A stretch of DNA of 42,309 nt from JBIOJM01 sp044450785. GTDB taxonomy: Bacteria; Planctomycetota; Planctomycetia; Isosphaerales; Isosphaeraceae. Shown here piece by piece: positions 10,301-19,500 of the stretch (the stretch's first letter is position 1; each line of letters opens with the position of its first letter). The notes beneath the pieces were generated by a model. That model saw only the letters and a list, made by a program, of their open reading frames with translations, was not told the origin of the DNA and made no database searches. The translations under genes were made by a program, and so were the position numbers. Where the stretch lies: positions 1 to 42,309 of the forward strand of contig JBIOJM010000048.1 of assembly GCA_044450785.1 (NCBI GenBank). Reading direction: 5' to 3'.

Positions 10301-13300
10301 ACAACGCCGTCGGCGTGTTCGACGTCCCGGAGGGCGTGACGGCCACTCTCTCGGGACTGACCATCTCCGGCGGCATGAATAGCCAGGCCGGCGGCGCGAT
10401 CTACAACGATGGCACGCTCACGGTCACCAACTCCACCTTGACCAACAACACCAGCGGCGCCGATGGCGGCGCCATCGCCGATCCTGGCATGCTGACGATC
10501 ACCAACTCCACAATCGAGAACAATTCAGCCCCGTTCGGCGGCGGCATCGACAACGAGGGAACTCTGACGGTCACCGGCTCGACCATCCAGAGCAATACGG
10601 CCAACAAGTCAGGCGGCTTTGGCGGCGGCATCGACAACGACGACGGCGGCATGGCGACGCTCATCAGTACCACCGTCGCAATGAACTCGGCCGTTCACCA
10701 CGGAGGTGGCGTCTTCAACGCGGGCGGTAGCACGCTAACATTCGCGAGCAGCACCCTCTCGGGCAACACGGCGGCCTCGGGCGGCGGCATTGAAAGCGAA
10801 ACAAGCACGGTGACGGTCACCGACAGCACCCTCTCGGGCAACGACGCCACCGGCACCTCCAGTAACGCCGGCGGCGGCGGTGTCTACAACAGTGGTGGCA
10901 CGGCTTCGATCACCGGCAGCACCCTTTCGGGCAACTCGGCCAGCAACGGCGGCGGCGGCATCTACGCAAGTAGCGGCGCACTGACAATCACCGCCAGCAC
11001 GCTGTCGGGCAATTCCGTCACCGACCCATTCGGCACCGGCGGCGGCATTGACGAAAATGCCGGCACGTTGACCGTCACCAACAGCACGATCGCAGACAAC
11101 TCGGCGCAACACGTCGGGGCCGGCATTCACGAAAACAATGGCACGCTGACGGCCGTCAACTGCACCATCGCCTACAACACCGAGCCCAGCGCAGGCGACG
11201 GCTTCGGCGGTGGAATGGATATCACCAAGGGGACGGCCACCCTGTACAATACGATCATCGCGCTCAACACCGACGGAACCGGCGCCGTTGCACCAGCCGA
11301 CAATATCTACCTGGACGGCAGCGGCACGGTCTCCTCCGCCAGCGCGAACAACCTGCTCGCCACCGGCGGCAACAGCGGGGTGACGAGCGGCGGCAGCAAT
11401 GACAACCAGGTCGGCGTCGCCGACCCGGGGCTCGACACGGGGCTGGCCAACAACGGCGGCCTGACCCAGACCATCGCCCTCTTATCCAACAGCCCGGCCG
11501 TCGACGCGGGCAACAGCCTACTGGATGGGGGGCAGATGACCGACCAGCGCGGCCCCGGCTTCCCGCGGATCTTCGGCAAGTCCGTGGACATCGGGGCCTT
11601 CGAGCTCCAGACCGCGGCCACCACCAATCCGGCGCCCTCGCTGAGCACAATCCTGCCCGACCGGATCGTGGCCGGCTACGCGAGCCCCATCACCCTCACC
11701 TTGAGCGGCTCGGGCTTCATCAGTGGGTCGGTCGTCGACTGGAACTCCACCGCGCTGGCGACGACCTACGTGTCGCCGAACGAGGTGACGGCCACGATCC
11801 CCTCGAGCGACTTCGCTTCTGTTGGCACCGCCGCCATCACCGTGACCAACCCCCCGCCCGGCGGCGGCACGTCGACCGGCGCGACCTTCCAGATCCTCGC
11901 CGCGCCGACGACCGTGTACATAAGCCCGACTTACGCCGGCCTACCGCTGGGCTCGCCGGTCACCTGGACCGACGGCAGCACGCACTCTTTCGGATACGAC
12001 GCCTTCGGCAAGGTCGCCACGGGCGTAGCCGCGGTCGCCGCTCTGGGAACTGTCGACTTCCTCATCACCAATAGTGATTGCGACGTGCGACCCGACACCG
12101 ACAACACCTTCCTCGTCGTCTACCTTGCGAACGGCGACTTCGGGGAGGTCACCCCCGGCGACACGATCGGATTCTCCGGCAGCGGCGGGAGCGTCGCCAT
12201 CCACGGCGAACCCCTCGTTCCCGACGTCTTCACGATCAAGGACACCTCGGTTCAATTCGACGCCGCCGATGATCTCCATGGGATGACGATCGAGTTCGAT
12301 GGTAGCGGACTCTCCCGCAACGTCGTTGCGGAAGGGACCACGAACACCTTCGATATCGAGGGTGCCGGCGGCAACGGCCCGTCCGGACGCCTGAGCGGCT
12401 ACGGCAACAATAATGAATTCGTCTTCGGCCCGACTGCAAAGGTCCTGGGCAGCATCGCGGGCGGACCAGAGGGCACGCTGGACTATTCGGCCTACTCCAC
12501 CGGCGTGACCGTCAACCTGGGGAATGCACTTGACCTCTATGATAACTCGACCAATGGGACGGCGACCGGGGTCAGCGGCTCCGTGGCGGACATCACCACG
12601 GTGATCGGCAGCAATTTCGACGACACGCTGAACGCCGGAGTCGTCCTCTTCGCGACACTTACGGGCGGGCTGGGAACGAATTCCTTGAGCGGCACCGGAA
12701 ACGGCGACAGCGTTGTGGAATCGATCGCATCCAGCTACACGCTGAGTGACACGAATCTGACGGGATCGGGCGCGAGCTTTTCAGACAACCTCAGCGGCAT
12801 CCGGGTTGCCACCTTGACCGGCAGCGGCGTCCTCGGCAATGCCTTCACGGTCAGCGGCTGGACCGGGTCCGGCTCGCTGACCGTGAGATCGGGGTTCGCG
12901 TCGGTGACGGCGATCAAGAACGCCAACTTCACCTTGACCAACGCGACGCTCGTGGCCGGCGACGGCATGTCGCTGAAGTTGAGCGGCATCAATATCGCCG
13001 GCCTGACCGTGTCCGCATCCGCCGGCAAGCCCACCGACTTGATCGATGCCAGCGCCTTCTCCGGTGCGGCCGAGCTGTCCGCTACCGGAACCGTCAATGC
13101 GATCCTTTACGGTGATTCCGACGGTTACGACACCCTGGCGGCGGCCGGCTCCGGCAACGACATCCTGATCGGCTACGCGGGACACGTCACGCTGACCGAT
13201 TCCGGCTCCGGCCGCAACATCCTGATCGGGGCGGGCGCCGGGGGTGATACATTCACCGGTAAGGGCAACGACATCCTGGTCAGCGGTACGACGAATGACG

Positions 13301-13569
13301 ACAGCGACACCATCGCCAATATCGCGGCCCTGGACGCCATCCTGGCCGAGTGGACCTCGAAAGCTTCCTACGCGAATCGGATCCAGACGATCACGAAGGG
13401 CGTGGGCAAGAGGCATGTCGACGCCTTCAACGCGCGCACCATCCGGACCGATACGAACCCCAATACCCTCTCCGATAAGAACACTCGGCTCCAGGTCAGC
13501 AACTGGTTCCTCGTGAGCAAGCGGGACAGCGTCACGAAGAATCGCAAGGAAACCAAGACCATCATCTAA
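7375..13569 (+). CDS. Giant exported beta-solenoid protein with three choice-of-anchor-Q modules
   Basis: The protein has 2064 residues. The ATG at 7375 is chosen over an upstream in-frame ATG (7324) because AGAGG lies about 8 bases before it. The N-terminus is Arg-rich and carries LEGLEGRVLLSG, a planctomycete export-type motif. Three modules follow, beginning near residues 42, 493 and 892. Each opens with a DLxYCIxQANANxxxxGSxIxFDPTxF signature, continues with short beta-helix repeats (GGGIDNxGTLTVTxSTI) and closes with NNGGPTQT, SPAIxAG, DQRGxGFPR and VDIGAxE. Near residue 1420 is an IPT/TIG-like domain, then an RTX-like degenerate region. The C-terminus (IAALDAILAEWTS... NWFLVSKRDSVTKN) matches a conserved tail of planctomycete exported proteins. 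It is likely a cell-surface adhesin or structural protein; no catalytic motif was seen. Confidence 0.85.
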   Translation: MFRHRIRGLEIRSRAARGRSRVRRGHHLWMLEGLEGRVLLSGNPTTYTVNATTDTGMGSGLKGDLRYCIDQANANTNTAGSLIQFDPTVFPSNTNEPSLITLSSGLELSEMDGPEVIEGPEPNSGTAPDLVGAAKAVVIGDNNTIVVFTVDAGVMATLSNLLITPAYNPFGNSFESDMGGICNASGATLTVTNCNVEANGGPSIAGGDILNSGTMTITGSFISGLQPVGAETNPSEGGIDNNGTMTVAGSTIESNEGNGDTGGGILNNNGGSLKVIDSTIAGNQAQFGGGIWNAGTATVINSTIAANLAGLVNLGGNGGGGGIASAANSLTLVNSTVADNFTEGLSGGGLYIEGGTATLDNTIVASNTNQNGPNAPDDPNDIAGTVSPDSAYNLIGTGGSGGLTGGGTSHNQVGVADPGLYCCGPDLQRLANNGGPTQTVSLLLGSPAIGAGNVNLAIDPTTGQPLAYDQRGKGFPRSADGIVDIGAYELGYPKPFMVESFTSTGTGTGNAGDLVYCIEQANANPDPAGSVIQFDPTAFATPQTITLTNPLELFNASGPEEIDGPGASLLTIHGHDVGPFQVDNGVTANISGLTISGSFAGYGGGIENDGTLTVTDCTIANNEADGDGGGIQNESDGTLTITNSTITGNSGGDGGGIDNYGTLTITNSTITGNSGSEGGGIFNKEGGTATVTGSTIENNSAAAGGGIESEGPLTIVNSTIAANLGTDPNNYLGAGIDENGGTLTAVNCTIASNDGGGLYVEGGSPTTLDNTIVALNTDGTGIGAPADDIAGSGSVSGSNNLIGTGGSGGLTNSSNNNQVGVADPGLDPNGLQWNGGPTQTIALMTGSLAIGAGSDTLAVDANGNRLTTDQRGLGFSRFVKTVDVGAFEAGNPTGYLVNLTSDTGAGSDGAGDLLYCITQANANTNPQGSLIEFDPTVFTTAKPQTINLSATLELTETAGPEVLGGPGAGVVTISGNNAVGVFDVPEGVTATLSGLTISGGMNSQAGGAIYNDGTLTVTNSTLTNNTSGADGGAIADPGMLTITNSTIENNSAPFGGGIDNEGTLTVTGSTIQSNTANKSGGFGGGIDNDDGGMATLISTTVAMNSAVHHGGGVFNAGGSTLTFASSTLSGNTAASGGGIESETSTVTVTDSTLSGNDATGTSSNAGGGGVYNSGGTASITGSTLSGNSASNGGGGIYASSGALTITASTLSGNSVTDPFGTGGGIDENAGTLTVTNSTIADNSAQHVGAGIHENNGTLTAVNCTIAYNTEPSAGDGFGGGMDITKGTATLYNTIIALNTDGTGAVAPADNIYLDGSGTVSSASANNLLATGGNSGVTSGGSNDNQVGVADPGLDTGLANNGGLTQTIALLSNSPAVDAGNSLLDGGQMTDQRGPGFPRIFGKSVDIGAFELQTAATTNPAPSLSTILPDRIVAGYASPITLTLSGSGFISGSVVDWNSTALATTYVSPNEVTATIPSSDFASVGTAAITVTNPPPGGGTSTGATFQILAAPTTVYISPTYAGLPLGSPVTWTDGSTHSFGYDAFGKVATGVAAVAALGTVDFLITNSDCDVRPDTDNTFLVVYLANGDFGEVTPGDTIGFSGSGGSVAIHGEPLVPDVFTIKDTSVQFDAADDLHGMTIEFDGSGLSRNVVAEGTTNTFDIEGAGGNGPSGRLSGYGNNNEFVFGPTAKVLGSIAGGPEGTLDYSAYSTGVTVNLGNALDLYDNSTNGTATGVSGSVADITTVIGSNFDDTLNAGVVLFATLTGGLGTNSLSGTGNGDSVVESIASSYTLSDTNLTGSGASFSDNLSGIRVATLTGSGVLGNAFTVSGWTGSGSLTVRSGFASVTAIKNANFTLTNATLVAGDGMSLKLSGINIAGLTVSASAGKPTDLIDASAFSGAAELSATGTVNAILYGDSDGYDTLAAAGSGNDILIGYAGHVTLTDSGSGRNILIGAGAGGDTFTGKGNDILVSGTTNDDSDTIANIAALDAILAEWTSKASYANRIQTITKGVGKRHVDAFNARTIRTDTNPNTLSDKNTRLQVSNWFLVSKRDSVTKNRKETKTII

Positions 13570-14053
13570 TCGCTTCAATTTGGATTTCGCCCTGAAGGGG
13601 CAGCGACATACCAGCCCAGGGCAACGCCCTGGGATTTGGAACACGTGATGACCCGTGCCCTGAAAGGGCGGAACATGGTGTTCAATGCCGTCGGTACCGC
13701 TCTTCATTTTCCATTGAGGCAGGGAGCCGGTCCTTGTTCCGCCCTTTCAGGGATCTGCTGATTCGTGTCGTTTGTCTGTTCCCAGGGCATTGCCCTGGGC
13801 TGAAATGTTACGGCCCCTACGGGGCGAAGACGCAAAGGCACAACTTCAAAACTGGCGCAATGTTCGAGTCAAACGTCTCGGAGGAATCGATGCCCGAAGT
13901 CACCCGCGACCCGCGCGTGCAACTCGGCGAAGGAGTAGCGCCTGACCGAGCGTCGCGGCCCACCCCGACCGCCGCGTTGACGCCAGCGCGTCGGCCTGCT
14001 ACCATTCGACATTTGTAGGACAAACACCGTGGTTCTTCAAAGAGGAGCCGGAG
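13570..14053. other. Intergenic region with a large palindromic repeat and a possible promoter
   Basis: This 484-bp gap holds the 13586-13829 inverted repeat. To its right is a TTGACG (13977-13982), 17-base spacer, TACCAT (14000-14005) promoter-like pair, reading toward the TlpA-like relic. A 42-codon ORF (13890-14018) begins after a GGAGG sequence, but its composition is ordinary and I do not trust it as a gene. Confidence 0.5.
13586..13829. repeat. About 240-bp imperfect palindromic intergenic element
   Basis: The left arm (about 13586-13680) carries TTCGCCCTGAAGGGGC, CAGCCCAGGGCAACGCCCTGG and GCCCTGAAAGGGCGGAAC. The right arm (about 13733-13829) carries the complements in reverse order: GTTCCGCCCTTTCAGGG, CCCAGGGCATTGCCCTGGGC and GCCCCTACGGGGCGAA. 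A spacer of about 50 bp separates them. Each unit is itself a small palindrome, so the whole can fold as a branched hairpin. No ORF is inside. It resembles REP/MITE-type intergenic repeats. Confidence 0.8.
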
Positions 14054-14316
14054 ATGACCGCTTCGATCGTCCGCCTGTGGGCAGCAACCTGGCTGATCCT
14101 TTCGGCCGCGGCGCGAAGTTCGTCGTCCAGAAGATGCAGCTCGACTACCCCGTGCTTCGATCGGACGATTTGCCCGGCAAGTACGGCGTGAGCGGCTTCC
14201 CGACAATGATCATCATCGACCAGCAAGGAAACGGCGCCGATATCCACGTCGGTTACTCGCCCCATCTCTTCGAGGAGGTGACCGCGACCGTTGATCGCCT
14301 GCTCGATGCGAGGTAA
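14054..14316 (+). pseudogene. TlpA/thioredoxin-like exported protein relic (internal deletion, no CxxC)
   Basis: An ATG at 14054 follows AGAGGAG and encodes a signal-peptide-like start (MTASIVRLWAATWLILSAAA). After about 20 codons homology jumps to another frame, which gives the C-terminal half of a thioredoxin fold: YPVLRSDDLPGKYGVSGFPT, MIIIDQQGN and a final helix ending at 14316. The cis-Pro region (GFPT) is present, but the CxxC active site and most of the first half are missing. It is best read as a gene with a large internal deletion that changed frame. A GTG-started ORF (14029-14316) covers the C-terminal part but has no good start. Confidence 0.6.
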
Positions 14317-14384
14317 CCGCCCGCCCCCGGGCAGGGCGAGTCTGGTTTCTTGATGTCGATCGCGGTAGCGCGGGGACGGTTCAC

Positions 14385-15620
14385 ATGATCATCCCTTGGG
14401 GAAGCGACGCCCCTCTCTACCACCGGCCGATCGCCACGATCGCGCTGATGGCACTGAACGTGGTGTCGTTCGTCGTGTTTCCCGCCCGCGCGTACGAGGA
14501 TTGGACGCTGGTCCTGGGCGGGGGCATGCACCCGCTCCAGTGGCTTACGAACATTTTCATGCACGCGGGTTGGGTCCACCTGATCGGCAACATGATCTTC
14601 CTCTGGACCTTCGGGATGATCGTCGAGGGGAAGCTAGGCTGGTGGGCCTTCCTGCTGATCTATCTCGGTCTCGGCATCGGCGAGAGCGCCCTGATGCAGC
14701 TCATCGTGCACAGTGAGGTGCCGGTGCACATGCTGGGTGCATCGGGGATCATCCTCGGCCTGCTCGCAATGTGCCTGGTCTGGGCACCGAAGAACGAAGT
14801 CCTGTGCGTCGTGATCTTCCGGTTGGCACCGAATGTGTTCGACCTGTCGATCCTCTGGTTTGTCGCGATCTACATCCTCCTGGACGTCGTCACGGCGGGC
14901 CTGACAGGGCTCGTGATGGCGAACCTGCTGGAACACTCGCGCGGCGCGATCCTCGCGCTCGCATTGGATCACTCCGTGGGACTGGTCCTTGGATTCGTCC
15001 TGGCGGTCGTGCTGCTCAAGCGCGATCTGGTCGATTGCGAGAACTGGGACCTGTTCGCCGTCCTGCAGGGACGACAGGGCCGGTCGACGAAGCAAGCCCG
15101 GCAGGCGAGGGTCGCGCCGCATCGGGTCTCCGTCGAGTTCGATCGACCGGCCGGTGCCAGGAAGAAGCGAAAGGCCAAGTCCGCGGCTCGGGTCAAATCG
15201 ATCGAGGATCCCGCGGCCGCGGCATTGCGAACGATGCGACTCCATCTCGAGCAGGGCGAGACCGAGGCAGCCCTGGCGGTCTTCAAGCGGTCGAGCCTCA
15301 AAGTGGCGGGTTGGAATCCGGAGGAGGCCGACTGGCTCGAATTGATTCAGGCCGTCCTGGACCAGAACGCCTGGGGCGACGCCGCCTCGTTGATGCTCGA
15401 CTACGTCAAGCGAGCTTCGCCATCTCCTCGCGTCCGATTGAAGCTGGCCCAGGTGCTCTTGCAGAAGCTCGCGCGTCCCTCTCAGGCCCTCAAGGTCTTG
15501 AATCAAATCTCCGAGGGGGCACTGCCCAAGAAGCTCGACCCGATGCGCCGCCGGCTCGTGGAAGAGGCCGAGCGCAGGCTCGAAGACGGCGACCTCGAGC
15601 TCCAGGACGAATTGTGGTGA
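14385..15620 (+). CDS. Rhomboid-family intramembrane serine protease
   Basis: A 411-aa protein. The first 210 residues have about six hydrophobic segments with the rhomboid signatures: HAGWVHLIGNMIFLW (residues 60-74), the GxSG nucleophile in MLGASGII (S120) and the partner histidine in LDHSVGLVLG (H196). Both catalytic residues are therefore present and it should be an active membrane protease. Residues from about 215 are cytoplasmic-looking: a basic linker (AGARKKRKAKSAARVKS), then a helical TPR-like region to the end (MRLHLEQGETEAALAVF). The start at 14385 has no strong ribosome site but fits the family N-terminus. The natural substrate is unknown. The nearby exported proteins are possible clients only by position. 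Confidence 0.9.
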   Translation: MIIPWGSDAPLYHRPIATIALMALNVVSFVVFPARAYEDWTLVLGGGMHPLQWLTNIFMHAGWVHLIGNMIFLWTFGMIVEGKLGWWAFLLIYLGLGIGESALMQLIVHSEVPVHMLGASGIILGLLAMCLVWAPKNEVLCVVIFRLAPNVFDLSILWFVAIYILLDVVTAGLTGLVMANLLEHSRGAILALALDHSVGLVLGFVLAVVLLKRDLVDCENWDLFAVLQGRQGRSTKQARQARVAPHRVSVEFDRPAGARKKRKAKSAARVKSIEDPAAAALRTMRLHLEQGETEAALAVFKRSSLKVAGWNPEEADWLELIQAVLDQNAWGDAASLMLDYVKRASPSPRVRLKLAQVLLQKLARPSQALKVLNQISEGALPKKLDPMRRRLVEEAERRLEDGDLELQDELW

Positions 15621-15789
15621 GTGGGCTCGGGAGCCGGCCTGGGAGGAACGGCCTTCCATCTTTTCAGCAGCGCTCGCTGCGGAAAGCCGCTGTCGTGAGT
15701 ACCTGCGCGACGACCACGGCGTGCTCGCGCTCGCCCTGATTCGGCTGAAGTCCGATTGGAATCAGCGGAGAAGCAGCGCTGTTCCGTGA

Positions 15790-16452
15790 TCAGTCCGCGC
15801 GAACATCCCGCCAGCCTCGCCAACGGCTCCAGCCCACGATCGCTCCCAGACCGACGCCCAGCAGGACCATGCTCGACGGTTCCGGCACGCTCGAGCTCAT
15901 CTGGGTCGCCGTGATCGCCGGAGGAGGGTAGGTTACAGGAGTGTCGAAGGTGCCAGACGGGCCTTGGATGTTGATATCCAGGATCTCGCCGGACGGGCTG
16001 TTCGGGCCCGACACCGGATTGCCGTTCGCATCGAAGAGATAGAACGCAAACAGCGTGTCGGCCGAGGACGAGCTCCCAGGATTGCTCGAGAGCGTCACAT
16101 GAAAGGAGAGCGAGCTCCCATAAACGAGCGACTCCGAATATAAAGATGGATTTTGATTGTCCATGGTCAACGTGCCGGAGAGGTCGCCCGAGACGTCGCC
16201 CGTGGGGGTGGGAGGGGGGACCAGACCGGCCTGGGGCGTGAACGCGGTGATGGCCGCCGTGTCCAGCGGGGCTGGAGAGTTGCCCGCGATGAGCGTGAAC
16301 TGGATGCCCCCTGTCGTGCTCGCCAGGCTCGACGTGTCGACGGTGACATCGTAGGTGATCGATCCGGCCCGGGCGGCCGGCCCCCACTGCGCGCCGGCGA
16401 TCATCAGGACTGCGATCATCGCCAGCAGGGTCTGGGCTCGTTTGGTGTTCAT
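15790..16452 (-). CDS. PEP-CTERM sorting domain protein
   Basis: A 220-aa exported protein. Residues 1-29 form a signal peptide (LLAMIAVLMIAGAQWG, then ARA). The C-terminus has the full PEP-CTERM pattern: VPEPSSM, a hydrophobic stretch (VLLGVGLGAIVGW) and an Arg-rich tail. Such proteins are processed by an exosortase, which is not in this window. The middle (ITYDVTVDTSSL..., GDVSGDLSGTLTMDN) resembles a recurring PEP-CTERM family of about 200 residues; that match is from memory. It lies 66 bp downstream of the S53 gene on the same strand, so the two may be cotranscribed. A CTGATTC/GAATCAG hairpin without a T-run lies just beyond its end (15736-15765). Confidence 0.88.
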   Translation of the reverse strand: MNTKRAQTLLAMIAVLMIAGAQWGPAARAGSITYDVTVDTSSLASTTGGIQFTLIAGNSPAPLDTAAITAFTPQAGLVPPPTPTGDVSGDLSGTLTMDNQNPSLYSESLVYGSSLSFHVTLSSNPGSSSSADTLFAFYLFDANGNPVSGPNSPSGEILDINIQGPSGTFDTPVTYPPPAITATQMSSSVPEPSSMVLLGVGLGAIVGWSRWRGWRDVRAD

Positions 16453-16518
16453 CGGGGTGTCTGCTTTCGATTGAGGTTTCGTGTGAAGAGCCGATTCTAG
16501 CCGTCGGGACCTTGGGTG

Positions 16519-19500
16519 TCAGCTTGGCAGGACGCCGATGAGGATAATCGGAATGTAGCTGATGATCTGCCCGAACGTCGCGTTGCCGTAACTCACCGCC
16601 ACGACGATCGATTGACCGGCTGCCAGCGGAACGGCCAGGTTGATCGTCAGGTACTGGACGCCGCCGCCGGTGGTCCCCTTGGTCACATTCGCCGTTGAGC
16701 TCGACAAGACCAGGCTGGAGTTCAGCCCCTGGAACTCCACGGAGATCGACCCGTAAAGGGTCGACGAGCCGGTGTTGGTCACCGTGATCGTGCCGTTGTA
16801 GGTCCCCTTGAGCGAACCGGCCTTCTGGGCCCTGAAGCTCAACCCGGAGGCATGGGACGAGGCCGAGCCGATGTCGACCAGGAAGCGCCCGACGGTCCCG
16901 GTCGGGACCGACTGGCCGGCGAGGTCCAGGATCGGGGTGCCGCCAAGAACCACCGAGTAATAGCCATTGTCGGCGCCGGTCCAGGACCCGCCCGGCGGCG
17001 TGATCTCGAGCGTGATGACGAACTGCCGCGCATCGCCGAAGGCATCGGTCGGCCCGACCGGCGTGGCCGAGACGATGATCGCGGGGATGGGGGCCCCGCC
17101 ACCGGGCGGATTCACCTCAACCACCGCGCCCACCACCGTGGACGCCGCAATCGCACCCTGATCGGACACGGTAATGCTGAACGTGTAGGGGTTGAGCGCC
17201 GACGCGTTCGACGAGGTCACCGTCTGGGCCTGCAAGCTAGCCGTGGGCGGCGCGGGGGCCGTGGCCCGGGTTTGGTAGGCGCCGATGTCCAGGGCCGTGT
17301 TGGCGGGGATGGCAAAGCCGCGCTGATCGGTCAGGATGCCCTCGGGGTTGGGGAGGCCGTTGGCGTTGGACCCCGTGCCGATGGCGGGACTACCCGACAG
17401 CAAGGCAATCGTCTGGGTCGGTCCGAGGTTGCTGGCCAGGCTGCCCAGACCCGGACTGGCCACGCCGACCTGGTTGTGGCCGACGCCGTTGCTCAGGCTA
17501 CCGGAGCCCCCGGTGCCGATCAGGTTCCACGTGCCGGTGACCGTGCCGGCGATGTCGTCGGCCGTGGAGGAGCCGTGGACGTTGAGGGCGACGATCGTGG
17601 CCTCCAAGGTAACGGTGCCCGCCCCGACATCGATCCCGCCGCCCGTCCCGCCAGCGGCCACGGCGTTGTCGGCGACCGTGCTGTTGAACAGGCTGACGCT
17701 GCCACCGGCGACATACAGGCCACCGCCCCCGGCGGTGCCGGCGGCCGTGCCGCTTGACCCGGAGGTGCCAGTGGATCCCTGGCTGCCCGTTGCGCCCGTT
17801 CGACCCGATAAACCGGAGGGAGCCGTCGCTCCCCTGCCACCGTCGGAACGACCCCCCAGTCCGGCGGGTCCGCCCAAACCGCCCGTGCCCGCAGCGCCCA
17901 CAACGCCCGCGGGGCCGCCGAGCCCAACAGCCCCTCCCGCCAGTTGATTATTGGCGACCGTGTCATTGACGAGCGTGACCGAGCCGCCGGCGACATACAA
18001 GCCGCCACCGTTTGCCGACCCGCCATTGCCGCCGTTTCCGCCGGTGCCCTCCGATCTTCCGTTTCCGCCGTTTCCGCCGGTGGCACCATCACCGCCGCGA
18101 CCGCCCAGACCAGGGTGGCCGGCGTTTAGCAACGAGGCCGCGACGGATGGGGATCCGCCATCACCGCCATTATTGAACGGGATGATCGCAGAACCGTGAG
18201 CGGTGCTAGTGACGGCATACGATCCCCCGGTACCGCCAACGCCGCCCGAACCACCCAAGCCTCCGGTTCCACCATTGCCTCCGGCGCCACCGAAAGCGTT
18301 GTTGTTGCTGACGGTATCGCCGAACAACGTGATCAAGCCGCCCATGACGTACAAACCTGCGCCATTGCCCGATCCGCCGTTCCCACCGCCACCTCCGGCA
18401 CCACCATAACCTCCGTTACCTCCGGCACCGCCATGACCATCTCTTCCTCCGTTGCCGCCATTTCCGGCGGTACCGGCGTAGTAATGGGTGGTCGTGTCAT
18501 TGGCGTTCTGCACCTTCAGCACATTCACGTTCCCGCCTCGGCCTCCTTGACCACCAGCACCGCCGGTGCGACCCGAGCCGCCCAAGCCGCCGAAGCCGCC
18601 GAAGGCACCAGCTCCGCCGGAACCTCCCGCGGCTGTATTTCCGCTGATTGTGTTATCGAACAGGCTCACCCTCCCGCCGCCGACATACACACCGCCGCCC
18701 GACCCCGAACCACCATTCCCGCCGTTGCCTGCGCTCCCTGCCGAGCCACCGGAGCCACCATTGCCACCTGACCCACCAACTCCAGCCTGTCCTCCCGCAC
18801 CTCCGTTTCCTCCGATTCCGATAACGGCACCGGACGAGGCCGAGCCCGGCGCTCCGCCCGTTCCTCCAGAACCCCCACTCCCACCAAATCCACCGAGACC
18901 GGCGTTACCGCCGGGAGCTCCGAAGCCTCCCACTCCACCATAACCGCCTTGGCCTCCAAGGGCGAGGTTGGAGGAGATTGTGACGTTGTTCAGGACAACA
19001 ACGCCAGAACCGATATATATGCCGCCACCCTGGGCATGAGCGCCGTTCCCTCCGTCACCGCCGTAACCGCCCTTACCACCGTTTCCGGCGTATCCGCCCT
19101 GGCCGGCAGACGCACCACCATATCCGCCCGCGCCGCCGTTACCGCCAGTCGGGTTTACAGCGGTTCCATTCGCCCCAGCGGCACCATGACCGCCATTACC
19201 ACCGTTACCTCCATTACCTCCGAAGCCTCCCGTACCGCCAAAACCTCCTGTGCCTCCTGAACCGCCAGGACCCGCTAAAGCCAGGTTGCCAGTGAGGTTG
19301 CTCTTGAGGATGTTCAAGCTCCCCCCGGCGACATAGGCGCCAGCACCACTCGCCGAGCCACCGTTGCCACCACGACCACCGTCGCGTCCTGCTCCGCCCT
19401 GTCCACCAGCCCCGCCAGAAGCTCCGCCGCCACCAGCCCCGCCAGCCACACCATTTGCGGTAGCCGCTCCACCATTGCCGCCATTGCCGCCATTGCCGCC

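Noticed and set aside
13890..14018. 42-codon ORF with a GGAGG ribosome-like site
   Set aside because: Composition is ordinary for chance frames and nothing marks it as conserved, so it is only noted in the intergenic entry.
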